Shown here in pieces: positions 29,641 to 37,721 of a DNA stretch of 64,000 nucleotides. Source of the DNA: Burkholderia sp. NRF60-BP8 (lineage in GTDB: Bacteria; Pseudomonadota; Gammaproteobacteria; Burkholderiales; Burkholderiaceae); assembly GCF_001522585.2 (NCBI RefSeq), contig NZ_CP013372.1:2356001-2420000 (forward strand), read 5' to 3'. The notes beneath the pieces were generated by a model, which ran no database searches, was not told where the DNA came from, and saw only the letters and a program-made list of their open reading frames with translations. Made by a program: the position numbers and the translations under genes. Each line of letters begins with the position of its first letter. The stretch's first letter is position 1.

Positions 29641-30177
29641 ATGAAAATCGCCGCACCGCCCCGCAGCGGATTCCCCGGCCTGTCGCTCCGGCAACTCGAA
29701 CGCGCGGACCTCGACGCGTGGTACGCGTATCTGTCGAATCCCGACGTCGTCCGCCACACGAGCTGGAACCTGCGCTCGCCCGACGATCTGCTGCCGCTGT
29801 TCGACGACATCGAATCGGTCGATCCGGATTCGGTCCGGCGTCTCGCGATCGTCGACACGGCATCGGGCGCGCTCGCCGGGACGATCGGGCTGCATACGGT
29901 GTCCACCGTGAACCGCTCGGCGGAAATCGCGTACGACCTCGCGCCGACGCACTGGGGGCGCGGCATCGCGAGCGCGGTATGCGAAGCCGTCACCGCGTGG
30001 GCGTTCGCGCACGGCGGCTTCATCCGCATGCAGGCCGTCGTGCTGACCGGCAACGCCGGCTCCGCGCGCGTGCTGCAGAAGTGCGGCTACCGCTACGAAG
30101 GGCTGCTGCGCGCCTACAAGATGGTGCGCGGCACGCCGGGCGATTTCGCGATGTACGCACGGCTCGCGACCGACTGA
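29641..30177 (+). CDS. GNAT family N-acetyltransferase (RimJ/RimL-like)
   Basis: The 178-residue protein has the GNAT fold. It begins with a basic SLRQLERADLDAWYAYLSNPDVVRHTSW segment, followed by AGTIGLHTVSTVNRSAEIAYDLAPTHWGRGIASAVCEAVTAWAF. The WGRGIA turn is the acetyl-CoA pyrophosphate loop. A C-terminal NAGSARVLQKCGYRYEGLLRAYKMV segment is typical of ribosomal-protein-type acetyltransferases. The acceptor is unknown. It follows the LysE-type gene by 12 bp. Confidence 0.9.
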   Translation: MKIAAPPRSGFPGLSLRQLERADLDAWYAYLSNPDVVRHTSWNLRSPDDLLPLFDDIESVDPDSVRRLAIVDTASGALAGTIGLHTVSTVNRSAEIAYDLAPTHWGRGIASAVCEAVTAWAFAHGGFIRMQAVVLTGNAGSARVLQKCGYRYEGLLRAYKMVRGTPGDFAMYARLATD

Positions 30178-30202
30178 CGCGCCGCCCGCGGCCTCGCGCG
30201 CC

Positions 30203-30271
30203 GACGCCGTGACGCCGTGACGCCGTGACGCCGTGACGCCGTGACGCCGTGACGCCGTGACGCCGTGACGC
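30203..30271. repeat. Tandem octamer repeat (GACGCCGT), 8.6 copies
   Basis: Eight perfect back-to-back copies of GACGCCGT (30203-30266) plus GACGC follow the acetyltransferase stop and end 60 bp before the phosphoesterase start. The array is intergenic. An 8-base unit shifts spacing by non-multiples of three and of the helical turn when copies are gained or lost. Confidence 0.95.
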
Positions 30272-30331
30272 GATTGGACGGCCCGCGCCGAATTGCGCGA
30301 CAATCGCCGCTCCCCCCATCGACGCCCCGCC

Positions 30332-31066
30332 ATGAAAATCGCCGCGCTGTCCGACATCCACGGCAATCTCGCCGCGCTCGACGCGGTGCTCGACGACGTC
30401 CGCCGCCGCGGCGCCGACGTGATCGTCAATCTCGGCGACATCGTGTCGGGCGCGCTCCATCCGGCCGAGACGGCCGACCGCCTGATCGCGCTCGGCCTGC
30501 CGACCGTCAAGGGCAACCACGAACGGCAGTTGCTCACCCTGGATCGCGACGCGATGCGGCTGTCCGATCGCTGGGCGCACGACACGCTGCGCGCCGACCA
30601 GCTCGACTGGATCGCCGCGCTGCCCGAACGCGTGATGCTCGACGGCGACGTGCTGTTGGTGCACGGCACGCCGGCCAGCGATCTCGTCTATTTCCTCGAA
30701 ACGGTCACGCCCGACGGCTGCCGCGCGGCCACGCGCGACGAGATCGCGGAACGCGCGGGCGACGCGGCGGCCTCGCTGATCCTGTGCGGCCACACGCACG
30801 TGCCGCGTACCGCGAAGCTCGACGACGGCCGGCTGATCGTCAATCCGGGCAGCGTCGGGCTGCAGGCGTACGCGGACGACCTGCCGCATCCGCACCGGAT
30901 CGAGACCGGCTCGCCCCATGCGCGCTACGCGATGGTGTCGCGCACGGCGGCCGGCTGGACCGTCGAATTCCATGCGGTCGAATACGACTGGCACACGGCC
31001 GCGGCCATCGCGGCTTCGCGCGGCCGCGACGACTGGACCGTCGCGCTGCGCACCGGCCGCTGCTGA
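30332..31066 (+). CDS. Metallophosphoesterase (YfcE/calcineurin-like)
   Basis: The 244-residue protein shows the full set of calcineurin-like phosphoesterase motifs: SDIHGN with D8 and H10, LGDIV, GNHER, a histidine in VHGTPAS, and CGHTHVP near the C-terminal third. These bind two metal ions. NPGSVGLQ is the common closing motif. Substrates in the family range from phosphodiesters to nucleotides, and none is evident here. ATG 30332 is chosen because it begins directly with the first strand MKIAALSDIHGN. The octamer repeat lies immediately upstream and may tune its expression. Confidence 0.9.
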   Translation: MKIAALSDIHGNLAALDAVLDDVRRRGADVIVNLGDIVSGALHPAETADRLIALGLPTVKGNHERQLLTLDRDAMRLSDRWAHDTLRADQLDWIAALPERVMLDGDVLLVHGTPASDLVYFLETVTPDGCRAATRDEIAERAGDAAASLILCGHTHVPRTAKLDDGRLIVNPGSVGLQAYADDLPHPHRIETGSPHARYAMVSRTAAGWTVEFHAVEYDWHTAAAIAASRGRDDWTVALRTGRC

Positions 31067-31148
31067 CGCGCATCCGCAACGCGTACGACGTCGCACGCGT
31101 CGGCGCGCGACCGCAACCGAAACCGCGACGCTCGCGCGCCGCGTCGCG

Positions 31149-32471
31149 TCATCCCGCGTTCCTCAGCGTCAGCCTCGCTTCGAGCCCGCCGCCGTCGGGC
31201 CGGTTGTTCAGCGTGAGCGTGCCGCCCATCGCAAGCGCGAGTTGCCGCGCGATCGCGAGGCCGAGCCCCGTGCCGCCCGTATCGCGATTGCGCGAGGTCT
31301 CCACGCGCCGGAACGGCTCGAACACCGCGTCGAGCTGATCGTCCGGAATGCCGGGCCCGCGGTCGAGCACCGCGATCACCGCGCCGCCGTCCGGCGCCGC
31401 CTGCACGTCGATCTCGGCCGCGCCCGCGAACTTCAGCGCGTTGTCGACCAGGTTGCCGACGATGCGGCGCAGCGCCTTCGGCCGCGTGACGAGCGCGAGC
31501 GGCGCGCGGCTGTGCAGCGCGACGTCCTGCCCCGCATCCGTGTAGTCGTACACGATGCTGTCGAGCAGCGCGTCGAGATCGATGCGGCGCGCGGCTTCCT
31601 CGGTACCGTGCAGCGTTCGCGCGTACGCGACGCCCTCCTTCACCAGATGCTCCATCTCCAGCAGGTCCTGGCGCAGCTTGGCGCCCTGCGTGTCGTCGTC
31701 CATCACGTCGACGCGCAGCCGCATCCGCGTGATCGGCGTCTGCAGATCGTGCGAGATCGACGCGAGGATCTGCATGCGCTCGGCCATGTACTGCGCGATG
31801 CGATCCTGCATCGCGTTGAAGGCCCGCGCGGCGCGCGCGACTTCCGACGGCCCCTCTTCGCTCAGCCGCTCGCCTTTCAGATCGGGGCCGAGCGCGTCGG
31901 CGGCCTGCGCGAGCTGCTTGAGCGGCCGCGTGGCAAGCCGCACCGCGAGCCAGCAGCACGCGGCCAGCACCGCGAGCTGCACCACGAGCACGGCCGGCAG
32001 CCAGCCCGACAGCGGCACCGTCGACATCGGATGGATGTCGATCGTCAGCGGCGACCCGTCGGTCAGCCGCAAATGGACCTGCAGATGTTCGCGGTCGCCG
32101 GGGATCGAATTCGCGGTCAGCGGGTAGTCGCCGCCGATGCCGTCCGAAATCGAGCGCTCGACGCGCGCCGACAGCCGCGCCTCCGGCGGCGTGCCGGTCT
32201 GGCCCGGCCCGAGGATGAACGCATAGCTGCGCCGCGCGAGACGCGGCAACCACGCGGCCCGCTCGGCCGGCGGCAGATGGTCGAGCAGCGCGACCGAGCT
32301 GGCGACCTCGCGCTCGATGTAGCCCATCATCAGGTTGGTGGTCGCCTGGTCCCGCTCGGTCACGGTGAGCCAGAACGACAGCGTCTGCGCGAGCGCGAGG
32401 CCCACGCACAGGATCAGCGCGAGCCGCGCGAACAGCGAGCGCGGCCAGCGCCACGGCATGCGCGCGCTCAC
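31149..32471 (-). CDS. Sensor histidine kinase
   Basis: The 440-residue inner-membrane kinase has TM1 at about 13-33, a periplasmic domain of about 120 residues and TM2 near 165-185. A HAMP linker and HisKA with the phosphorylated histidine in ILASISHDLQTPITRMRLRVD follow. The ATPase domain has N box GNLVDNALKF, G1 VLDRGPGIP and G2 GGTGLGLAIA. The GTG start at 32471 overlaps the response regulator stop (GTGA); an ATG four codons later at 32459 is equally possible. The signal is unknown. Its operon is divergent from a thioredoxin-like gene, so envelope redox sensing is a guess. Confidence 0.94.
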   Translation of the reverse strand: MSARMPWRWPRSLFARLALILCVGLALAQTLSFWLTVTERDQATTNLMMGYIEREVASSVALLDHLPPAERAAWLPRLARRSYAFILGPGQTGTPPEARLSARVERSISDGIGGDYPLTANSIPGDREHLQVHLRLTDGSPLTIDIHPMSTVPLSGWLPAVLVVQLAVLAACCWLAVRLATRPLKQLAQAADALGPDLKGERLSEEGPSEVARAARAFNAMQDRIAQYMAERMQILASISHDLQTPITRMRLRVDVMDDDTQGAKLRQDLLEMEHLVKEGVAYARTLHGTEEAARRIDLDALLDSIVYDYTDAGQDVALHSRAPLALVTRPKALRRIVGNLVDNALKFAGAAEIDVQAAPDGGAVIAVLDRGPGIPDDQLDAVFEPFRRVETSRNRDTGGTGLGLAIARQLALAMGGTLTLNNRPDGGGLEARLTLRNAG

Positions 32472-33208
32472 GGCGTACCGCCGACGGCGGTCACGGCCGA
32501 CGAGAACACGTAGCCCTCGTTGCGCAGCGTCTTGATGTAGCGCGGTTCGCGCGCGCCGTCGCGCAGGCGCTGGCGCAGCCGGCTCACGAGCAGGTCGATC
32601 GAGCGGTCGAACGGATCGGACTGGCGCCCTTGCGTGAGGTTGAGCAACTGGTCGCGCGTCAGCACGCGCTGCGGATTGTCGAGGAACACGCGCAGCAGCC
32701 GGTATTCGGCGCCGCTCAGCGCGACCAGCGTGCCGTCGGCGTCGAGCAGGTGGCGCCCGGTCGTGTCGAGCTGCCATTCGCCGAACGCCAGCAGCGCGGC
32801 CGTTTCCGTCACCTGCATGCCGGGCGGCAGCATGCGCGCGCGGCGCAGCACCGAGCGGATCCGCGCGAGCAGCTCGCGCACCGCGAACGGCTTGGCCAGG
32901 TAATCGTCGGCGCCCATCTCGAGGCCGATGATGCGGTCGGTTTCCTCGCCGCGTGCGGTCAGCATCAGCACCGGCACCGTGCGGAACTTGCCGGCGCGCA
33001 GGTCGCGGCACAGCGTCAGGCCGTCCTCGCCGGGCAGCATCAGGTCGAGCACGATCAGGTCGGGCGCGCCGTCGTCCAGCACGTTGCGCATCTCGCGGCC
33101 GTTCGCGGCCAGCGACACGCGCATGCCGTTCTTCTCCAGGTAGTCCGCGATCAGTTCGCGGATCGCGCGATCGTCGTCGACGATCAGCACGTGGTCGATC
33201 TTGTCCAT
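32468..33208 (-). CDS. OmpR family response regulator
   Basis: The 246-residue protein has a receiver domain (acidic DDD at 11-13, phospho-acceptor aspartate in LIVLDLMLPGEDGL near 54, lysine in YLAKPF near 105). A winged helix of the OmpR/PhoB type with RVLTRDQLL and a closing IKTLRNEGYVFS follows. It pairs with the downstream kinase, overlapping by four bases. The start is ATG 33208. It faces a thioredoxin-like gene across 238 bp, which may be a target. Confidence 0.95.
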   Translation of the reverse strand: MDKIDHVLIVDDDRAIRELIADYLEKNGMRVSLAANGREMRNVLDDGAPDLIVLDLMLPGEDGLTLCRDLRAGKFRTVPVLMLTARGEETDRIIGLEMGADDYLAKPFAVRELLARIRSVLRRARMLPPGMQVTETAALLAFGEWQLDTTGRHLLDADGTLVALSGAEYRLLRVFLDNPQRVLTRDQLLNLTQGRQSDPFDRSIDLLVSRLRQRLRDGAREPRYIKTLRNEGYVFSSAVTAVGGTP

Positions 33209-33446
33209 GAGTCGTTGTCGGTATCGGTGTCGGGGTTCGTTCGGGCGGGCGATGTCCGCTTTTATACCGCACGACGGCCACGCGTTTGTATCCCAATGTA
33301 TCGCGCCGCCGCGACGACACACAACATTGCACACGCGCGGCCGGCCGGACACATCGCAGATACGTCGGCGCCGCCTAATGGGGCCTGTCGAAACCCGTCC
33401 CGGCCGCCGCCATCGCGCCACGGCCCCCAAAGATCAGGAGAACGCC

Positions 33447-34019
33447 ATGCTGCCCCGACTCAAGACCGCCGCCCTCGTCATCGCCCTCGCCGCCACGGCA
33501 GGGCTCGCCGCCTTCGCCGGCACCCGCGACGACGCGGGCGTGCAGGCGTCGCCGGCCGGCGCGACGGCGCCCGGTTTCACCGGCATCGACCGCTGGCACA
33601 ACAGCCCGCCGCTGACGCTCGACCAGTTGCGCGGCAAGGTCGTGCTTGTCGATTTCTGGACGTATTCGTGCATCAACTGCATTCATACGATCCCGTATGT
33701 GAACGACTGGTATCGGAAGTATCGCGACCAGGGGCTCGTCGTGGTCGGCGTGCATACGCCGGAATATCCGTTCGAGCGCGACGCGAAGAACGTCGCCGAT
33801 GCGATCAGGCGCTTCGACATCCGGTATCCGGTCGCGCAGGACAACCGCTACGACACGTGGCGCGCGTACGGCAACCAGTACTGGCCCGCGCTGTACCTGA
33901 TCGATGCGAACGGCAAGATCGTCTATACGCGTTATGGCGAAGGCGGGTACGACAAGACGGAGGCCGCGATTCGGGGGGCGTTGGCGCAGGCGGGAGAAGG
34001 TCGAGCACGACAGCAATAG
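33447..34019 (+). CDS. Periplasmic thioredoxin-like protein (DipZ C-terminal type)
   Basis: The 190-residue protein has an N-terminal signal/anchor (about 5-26). A thioredoxin fold follows, with active-site C75-I-N-C78 in FWTYSCINCIHTIPYVNDWY. This YSCINC form is typical of the redoxin domain fused to DipZ/CcdA proteins, here as a separate protein. VVVGVHTPEYPFERD and YWPALYLIDANGKIVYTRYGEGGY match the same family. It probably acts as an extracytoplasmic thiol-disulfide reductant. A good AGGAG precedes the start. It faces a two-component operon. Confidence 0.9.
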   Translation: MLPRLKTAALVIALAATAGLAAFAGTRDDAGVQASPAGATAPGFTGIDRWHNSPPLTLDQLRGKVVLVDFWTYSCINCIHTIPYVNDWYRKYRDQGLVVVGVHTPEYPFERDAKNVADAIRRFDIRYPVAQDNRYDTWRAYGNQYWPALYLIDANGKIVYTRYGEGGYDKTEAAIRGALAQAGEGRARQQ

Positions 34020-34069
34020 ATGGCATGCAGCCGCGGGGAAGCTGATTCGGAAACATCAAACACACGCAC

Positions 34070-34324
34070 GTGGGATTCATTTCGAGCCGCACGCTGACAG
34101 GCGGAATCACATCGATCAGGAAAGGCGCTTTCGACGAGCGGGTAAGGGCGACCAAGGAGGTAACGGCAGGATTGCCCTACTATATTGAAACGTCTGACGG
34201 CCGTATGCATTTCGGGCGTCTTGATTCAAGCGGAAAACTTCCCCGCATCCATACCGGTGACGAGGCAAGCGATTACACCGTCTACTGGGGTGATGACGCG
34301 CTGTCGAAACGAAACGGGGAGTAA
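34070..34324 (+). CDS. Small T6SS adaptor-like ORF (VgrG/PAAR C-terminal type domain)
   Basis: The 84-residue frame contains FDERVRATKEVTAGLPYYI, then DGRMHFGRLDSSGKLPRIHT, then YTVYWGDDALSKRNG. This is the transthyretin-like extension often found at the C-terminus of VgrG or PAAR cargo-carrying proteins. The only upstream start is GTG 34070 without a clear Shine-Dalgarno, and an in-frame stop at 34043-34045 closes the frame. It is therefore either a stand-alone mini-adaptor or the 3' remnant of a vgrG/PAAR gene. It ends three bases before tae4. Lower GC than the flanks supports arrival with tae4. Confidence 0.5.
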   Translation: MGFISSRTLTGGITSIRKGAFDERVRATKEVTAGLPYYIETSDGRMHFGRLDSSGKLPRIHTGDEASDYTVYWGDDALSKRNGE

Positions 34325-34327
34325 CCG

Positions 34328-34948
34328 ATGCCACACACCGAGCCCACGAAAATCCAGACTACCAACACGAAAGATTCTGAGAAAGAGGTGCCATTAGCGG
34401 GAGTCACCTTCAAAGAACTTTGGGATAACTTCCCGTCCGGCAATCCGTACCGCGATCCGGCGTATACCAATCAATGCGCCATTCGCCTTAGCGTAACGCT
34501 GCACCGTGTCGGTATCGGAATGAAGTCGTTCAATGCAAGGAACGTCAAACCGATGTCGGGCGCAAAGACGATCGGCCGTATCTTGCTTGACGAGAAGCCC
34601 ACCGCAACACGTGCCGATGAGCTGGGCGCATGGTTGCAGCTACAGCCGTTTGCAGGTCTTCCTAAAGCCGAAAACGTTACTGGGAAGGATTGGGAGTCGA
34701 AGGTCAAAGGCCGCACCGGCATCATCCACTTCTCAAGATACTGGACGCGCAGCGGCGAATCGGCCGAAAACGCGAGCGGTGGCCATATAGATTTATGGAA
34801 CGGATCACGACTGACCGTCAGCAGCATACCCGGTGTTGCAGCAACGTTTGGCCGGGCTTTCGGTTTTCAGGCGTTCTTACCTGGAACGGATTTTGGTTGG
34901 TCCGACCTCCGCAACGCCAAACAGATCCATTTTTGGGAAATCAAATGA
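34328..34948 (+). CDS. tae4: Type VI secretion amidase effector Tae4
   Basis: The 206-residue protein matches the Tae4 peptidoglycan amidase family, which cleaves the D-Glu to meso-DAP bond in target-cell periplasm. The catalytic cysteine is C50 in YTNQCAIRLSVTL and the catalytic histidine is H153 in GGHIDLWNGS. FKELWDNFPSGNPYRDP is the family's N-terminal motif. There is no Sec signal, as expected for T6SS cargo. A good GGGGAG precedes ATG 34328. The stop overlaps the start of a small membrane-protein gene (ATGA), the normal layout of effector and immunity. Base composition is near 50-55% GC in the lines I counted, well below the neighbours. Confidence 0.9.
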   Translation: MPHTEPTKIQTTNTKDSEKEVPLAGVTFKELWDNFPSGNPYRDPAYTNQCAIRLSVTLHRVGIGMKSFNARNVKPMSGAKTIGRILLDEKPTATRADELGAWLQLQPFAGLPKAENVTGKDWESKVKGRTGIIHFSRYWTRSGESAENASGGHIDLWNGSRLTVSSIPGVAATFGRAFGFQAFLPGTDFGWSDLRNAKQIHFWEIK

Positions 34949-35286
34949 TGCAACGCTTACTCGCCGCAGTCGCTTTCGCTATCTCGGGCTTTATCAGCGT
35001 CGTCGTATGGGCGGCGATAGACGCGCGCATATGCGCCAGTTTTGCACGATTTTGTGCACCTCGCCCTGGCGAATGCGGTGGTGGTGTTGACGCATGCGCC
35101 CCTACCCTTCATTCGACTCTGTTGCTGTTTATCCATGTGTTCGGACCACCCGCCATCTTTGCAGCATTGGGTTTCGGCCTGTTCGCTCGCCGCCGTCGCT
35201 CGGAAGTCATCTTCGGATATTTTGCAATCGCCGTCTCAATACATTGGCTTTTGACATTCCTGAGCGTACGCATACTGCATATCTGA
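34945..35286 (+). CDS. Candidate Tae4 immunity protein, three-helix membrane protein
   Basis: The 113-residue product begins MMQRLL and overlaps the tae4 stop by four bases. It has three hydrophobic segments, at about 4-25, 57-80 and 88-108. RRRR at 82-85 marks the cytoplasmic loop, which puts the 26-56 loop in the periplasm. That loop holds cysteines at 30, 37, 44 and 51, an exact spacing of seven. The known Tai4 immunity proteins are soluble periplasmic dimers, so this is a different type if it is immunity. The immunity role is inferred only from overlap and topology. Confidence 0.6.
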   Translation: MMQRLLAAVAFAISGFISVVVWAAIDARICASFARFCAPRPGECGGGVDACAPTLHSTLLLFIHVFGPPAIFAALGFGLFARRRRSEVIFGYFAIAVSIHWLLTFLSVRILHI

Positions 35287-35296
35287 TCTCGGCGAC

Positions 35297-35317
35297 GGCC
35301 GCCCTCATCTGGCGGCC
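35297..35317. terminator. Hairpin between the T6SS cargo cassette and paiB
   Basis: A perfect 7-bp stem GGCCGCC (35297-35303) with GGCGGCC (35311-35317) lies between convergent gene ends. Confidence 0.45.
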
Positions 35318-35323
35318 CCCCAG

Positions 35324-35965
35324 TTATTCGTTCTTGTAGTCGGCCTCCGCCAGCATCGCCTCCCCGATCGCGAGATTGCCGTTCGCGACCAGCGCTTCGC
35401 CCGCGCCGCGAATATCGGCCACGGGCTTGTTCTGCCCGAGCTTGCGCTTGCCGATGAGCTGCGTGATCCTGATCTGCAGCCCGACGATCGATTGCAGCAT
35501 CTCGTCCATGAAGTCCTGCGGTGCGTCGCCCATTTTCCACGGCACCGGCTGCGACGCTTCGTGCGTCCGCGTCAGCCGTGCGACCACGCCGCGCACGAAC
35601 TTCTGGTCGTCGCGCGTCGTGATGCGGCCGTGCGCATGCACGACCCGGTAGTTCCACGTCGGCACCTCCCGGTGCGTCGCCTGCTTGCTCGGATACCAGC
35701 CCGGCGAGATGTATGCGTCGCCGGCACGGAAGATCGCGAGCACCTCGTCGCCGTCCGCGACGTCCTGCCAGATCGGATTCGCACGCGCGACGTGTGCGTG
35801 CAGTTCGCCGAGCCCGCCGTCGTCGTCGGGCATCAGCACGAACGGAATATGGATCGCGTCGAGCCCGTTCTTGCCGTGCGTGATCAGGCTGCCGAACGGA
35901 TGCTGCACGATCAGCTCGCGCAGCACGTCGGGGTTGGGTTCGTTGTAAGCGGCAGGGATGTACAT
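35324..35965 (-). CDS. paiB: PaiB family FMN-binding negative regulator
   Basis: The 213-residue protein is a flavin-reductase-like split-barrel of the PaiB type. It starts MYIPAAYNEPNPDVLRELIVQHPFGSLITH and contains GDEVLAIFRAGDAYISPGWYPSKQATHREVPTWNYRVVHAHG, the most conserved stretch. Bacillus PaiB represses sporulation and degradative enzyme genes; in proteobacteria the role is unclear and FMN/haem binding is possible. The start at 35965 matches the family; a longer open frame to 36037 covers the promoter. It is divergent from a mocR-type gene. Confidence 0.9.
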   Translation of the reverse strand: MYIPAAYNEPNPDVLRELIVQHPFGSLITHGKNGLDAIHIPFVLMPDDDGGLGELHAHVARANPIWQDVADGDEVLAIFRAGDAYISPGWYPSKQATHREVPTWNYRVVHAHGRITTRDDQKFVRGVVARLTRTHEASQPVPWKMGDAPQDFMDEMLQSIVGLQIRITQLIGKRKLGQNKPVADIRGAGEALVANGNLAIGEAMLAEADYKNE

Positions 35966-36038
35966 GTCGGCTCCACGGTCGTACGGGGTGGGAAATGGCG
36001 CGGGTGCTGACCCGTCATGGTTCGATTGTGGCTGCAAA

Positions 36039-36063
36039 CTGGTTTATCCTGTAGAGCCGGTTT
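36039..36063. promoter_or_regulatory. Candidate MocR direct-repeat site between paiB and mocR
   Basis: Two near-identical octamers, ACTGGTTT (36039-36046) and GCCGGTTT (36056-36063), are spaced 17 bp start to start. Direct repeats in a divergent spacer are the usual MocR-type target. Confidence 0.45.
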
Positions 36064-36088
36064 GAAACAATTTCAGCAGACCAGAATC

Positions 36089-37597
36089 ATGGCAAGAACG
36101 GCCCGGATCGTCGAAATCCCGTCGCTCGGCGCGCTCGACCGCGCAGCCGGCGACCTGAGCCGCCAGCTCGCGCAGGCGCTGCGCGACGCCGTGCGCCGCG
36201 GCGACGTCCGGCCCGGCGACGCGCTGCCTTCCACGCGGCTGCTAGCCGCGTCGCTGCAGGTGGCGCGCGGCACCGTCGTCGACGCGTATGCGCAGCTCGT
36301 CGCCGAAGGCTTTCTCGAATCGCGCGGCGGCGCGGGCACGCGGGTCGCGAATGCGCTCGCGGAGGCGGCGCCCGGCACCGAGCCCGAGCCGCCTGCCCGG
36401 CGTCGGCGCCCGGAGCGCGACGGCCTGCCCGAGCCCGCCGCCACCTTCGCGCGGCTCGCCCACGAATTCAGTCCGCTGCCGGCCATGCCGTTCGCGATCT
36501 CGGTGCCGCTCGGCCTCACCGCGCCCGACGACATCTGGCGCCGGCTCGGCAATCGCCTGCGCGCCCGCGGCGCCGGCGCGCCGTCCGGCTATGCCGATCC
36601 GCAAGGCGCGCTGCCGCTGCGCGAGGCGATCGCCGACTACGTGCGCCGGTCGCGCTCGGTGCGCTGCGATGCCGGCCAGGTCGTGATCACGAGCGGCACG
36701 CAGCAGGGGCTGCATCTCGCGAGCCAGGTGCTGCTCGGCGAGAACGATCGTGCGTGGGTTGAGAATCCGGCCTATCGCGGCATCACCGCACTGCTCGAAA
36801 GCACCGGGCGGCGCGACGCGATAGTGCGCGTGCCGGTCGACGCCGACGGCCTCGACGTCGACGCGGGCGTGCGTCTCGCGCCCGATGCGCGCGCCGCGTT
36901 CGTCACGCCGTCGCACCAGTACCCGCTCGGCATGCCGCTGAGCATGGCGCGGCGCAATGCGCTGCTCGCGTGGGCGGGCACGCACCGCGCATGGGTCGTC
37001 GAAGACGACTACGACAGCGAATTGCGCTACGAAGGCTATCCGTTCCCGTCGCTGCAGGGCCTCGCGCCCGACCGCGTGATCTATCTCGGCACCTTCAGCA
37101 AGATCCTGTTTCCGTCGCTGCGGCTCGGCTACGTGATCGCACCCGACGATCTCGTGCCCGCGTTCTGCGGCGCGCGCGCGCTGATGGACCGCCACGCGCC
37201 GACCGCCGACCAGCACGTGCTCGCCGCGTTCATCGCCGAAGGCCATCTCGACCGCCACATCCGCCGCGTGCGCGGCGTCTATGCGGAACAGCGCGTGCTG
37301 CTGATCGACACGCTCGGCGCGCGGCTGCCGCGCGAGCGCGCGTGGGTACAGCCGGGCGACCAGGGGATGCACGTCGTGCTGTGGCTCGCGGCGGGCATCG
37401 ACGATCTCGACGTGGTCGCGCGCGCCGCCGGGGCCGGTGTCGCGGTGCGTGCGGTGTCGCCGATGTTCGCGCCGGACACGGCGCGCCCCGGGCTCGTGCT
37501 CGGCTTCGGCGGATTCGGCCGCGCGCAGATGGAAGCGGCCGCGCAGCGGCTCGCGGACGTGGTTTCGTCGGTGGAATCGCGGCCCCGAACGCGATAA
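36089..37597 (+). CDS. MocR family (GntR helix-turn-helix plus aminotransferase domain) regulator
   Basis: The 502-residue protein joins a GntR winged helix (about 15-85, LSRQLAQALRDAVRRGDVRPGDALPSTRLLAASLQVARGTVVDAYAQLVAEGFLESR) to a fold-type I aminotransferase-like domain. That domain has VEDDYDSELRYEG and TFSKILFPSLRLGYVI, whose lysine would bind pyridoxal phosphate. It is like PdxR or GabR. Being divergent from paiB it may regulate paiB. Start ATG 36089 gives the basic MARTARIVEIPSL; an upstream extension to 36017 would cover the direct repeats. Confidence 0.92.
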   Translation: MARTARIVEIPSLGALDRAAGDLSRQLAQALRDAVRRGDVRPGDALPSTRLLAASLQVARGTVVDAYAQLVAEGFLESRGGAGTRVANALAEAAPGTEPEPPARRRRPERDGLPEPAATFARLAHEFSPLPAMPFAISVPLGLTAPDDIWRRLGNRLRARGAGAPSGYADPQGALPLREAIADYVRRSRSVRCDAGQVVITSGTQQGLHLASQVLLGENDRAWVENPAYRGITALLESTGRRDAIVRVPVDADGLDVDAGVRLAPDARAAFVTPSHQYPLGMPLSMARRNALLAWAGTHRAWVVEDDYDSELRYEGYPFPSLQGLAPDRVIYLGTFSKILFPSLRLGYVIAPDDLVPAFCGARALMDRHAPTADQHVLAAFIAEGHLDRHIRRVRGVYAEQRVLLIDTLGARLPRERAWVQPGDQGMHVVLWLAAGIDDLDVVARAAGAGVAVRAVSPMFAPDTARPGLVLGFGGFGRAQMEAAAQRLADVVSSVESRPRTR

Positions 37598-37721
37598 AAG
37601 GTTGGCGGCGGGCAACAAACGTAATCGTCTGTAAATCCTGCAAGCAAACGGCCGTTTCGGCGGCCGGCGCGCGGGTTCCGTTTGCTAGGATCGCGCGTCT
37701 TCGTTCCGCGCCCCTGCCGCC

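Noticed and set aside
30020..30332. Repeat-encoded SRRHGVTA peptide on the minus strand
   Set aside because: It is the translation of the octamer array inside a shadow frame; flanking residues show no real gene.
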